Of a DNA stretch of 44,395 nt, positions 43,835-44,395 are shown one piece after another. The stretch is from an uncultured Alistipes sp. GTDB taxonomy: Bacteria; Bacteroidota; Bacteroidia; Bacteroidales; Rikenellaceae. The stretch covers positions 1 through 44,395 of the forward strand of contig UQYM01000021.1 of assembly GCA_900545315.1 (NCBI GenBank). The letters run 5' to 3'. Under the pieces are notes generated by a model. It searched no databases, was not told the origin of the DNA, and saw only the letters and a program-made list of their open reading frames with translations. The number at the start of each line of letters is the position of its first letter. Positions within the stretch are counted from its first letter, which is position 1. A program made the position numbers and the translations under genes.

Positions 43835-43915
43835 CGAATTTTTCGATTTTTATCCTGCGCTAAATGGAAAAATAGTCGTATATTCGTTTTAATATTCAAT
43901 CAATCTGACAGCGAT

Positions 43916-44395
43916 ATGAAATGTTTCTTTGATTTTCGGGTAAAGGGAAGCCGTCTCCTGGCAATTTGCCTCGGTTACCTGATCTGCATGTGGGCAGTGT
44001 TTGGTGTTGTGATGTGGTCAAGTAGTGCATACACGATGAACCGTATGATGATGACTGCAGGTATGCCTATGGCAGGGTTTGCTGCTAATAACGCTCCGCT
44101 TGTCTCTCTCGGGGTGCAGCTGATCTATTTTGTTGTCTCTATATTTTTGGGATTTTTCCTGATTACGGAATGCGTGAAAGGTCTGTCGTTTAAAGGCTAC
44201 TCTTTGCAGCCCCATTATGATTTGGGAAAATACGTTGGTCAGGTCGTAACGGGTTTTCTTTTGACCCTCATCACCATAGGGATCTATTATCCGTGGTTTA
44301 TTACCAAAATTACTCGCTTCTTCGCCTCCGGAACAACGTATCGCGATCAACCGTTTGCCTTTAACGGGAAAGGTGCAACCCTGTTTTTTTTCATG
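43916..44395 (+). CDS. DUF898/YjgN-like membrane protein, incomplete at the window edge
   Basis: The frame opens at ATG 43916 and is still open at the end of the window after 160 codons. It starts MKCFFDFRVKGSRLLAICLG, has a second membrane segment (VQLIYFVVSIFLGFFLI), then TGFLLTLITIGIYYPWFITK and RFFASGTTYRDQPFAFNGKG. The 'LT..T.GIYYPW' core followed by 'F.F.G.G..LF' is the DUF898 (YjgN) signature, a repeat found in multi-helix inner membrane proteins of unknown function. It is divergent from lysS with about 120 bases between starts. The 3' end lies outside the window. Confidence 0.75.
   Translation, partial: MKCFFDFRVKGSRLLAICLGYLICMWAVFGVVMWSSSAYTMNRMMMTAGMPMAGFAANNAPLVSLGVQLIYFVVSIFLGFFLITECVKGLSFKGYSLQPHYDLGKYVGQVVTGFLLTLITIGIYYPWFITKITRFFASGTTYRDQPFAFNGKGATLFFFM

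Overview
The window looks like chromosomal DNA of a Bacteroidota member, probably order Bacteroidales. Evidence seen directly: promoters of the Bacteroidota type (TTTG or TTG, about 19-20 bp, then TAnnTTTG), lipoprotein and secreted-protein genes in large numbers, a TonB-dependent receptor next to glycoside hydrolases, tandem DUF1573 domains, a DUF2807 protein, and weak or absent Shine-Dalgarno sites. Housekeeping genes are around 50% GC by eye. The sequence alone does not fix the genus; a Rikenellaceae-like gut bacterium would fit, but that is a guess.

Layout. 250-4302 (+): a three-gene tripartite efflux operon (TolC-like outer membrane channel, HlyD/EmrA-like adaptor, 14-helix MFS pump). 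4697-5852 (+): an HD-domain hydrolase and a DEDDh exonuclease. 5853-7142: a long gene-free stretch with one good promoter. 7143-15084 (+): a sugar-use locus with a TonB-dependent outer membrane protein, a GH32 fructosidase lipoprotein, a GH36 alpha-galactosidase and an FHS/FucP-type sugar permease, closed by a 17-bp-stem hairpin. The enzyme pair fits raffinose-family oligosaccharides, or sucrose/fructan plus galactosides. There is no SusD. 15647-18916 (+): a periplasmic tricorn-like protease. 19037-20155 (+): an unusual membrane protein with an SH3-like domain and a C-terminal four-cysteine tail.

20593-29881 is an AT-rich accessory region, almost all on the minus strand, made of small lipoproteins and secreted proteins of unknown function. 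Several are paralogues of one another. One uncharacterised beta-rich domain occurs about five times in three loci; a second family has two members (22754-23278, 23412-23870); a third has two members plus a remnant (24241-24756, 29345-29881, 21451-21530). Several copies are damaged: a missing start codon, a broken signal-peptide frame, a one-base frameshift in the middle of a gene. This looks like a duplicating and decaying, or phase-switching, family of surface or periplasmic proteins, and is the most novel part of the window. Two plus-strand genes sit inside it: an LPP20-like secreted protein and a 54-residue membrane peptide with its own promoter.

30481-31236 (+) is a DUF2807 secreted protein. 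tRNA-Asn(GTT) is at 32147-32220 (-), followed by intergenic DNA with heptanucleotide tandem repeats. bioD (-) and bioB (+) are divergent, with back-to-back -7 elements separated by a single base. Next come a DUF1573 protein, the nfnA-nfnB pair (electron-bifurcating NADH-dependent ferredoxin:NADP+ oxidoreductase type), a CNNM/CorC-type transporter (-), a G-rich gene-free stretch, then lysS-tpiA (- operon). At the right edge a DUF898/YjgN-like membrane protein gene runs off the window. Convergent and operon ends are marked by strong hairpin terminators. No rRNA, CRISPR array, transposase or integrase was seen.
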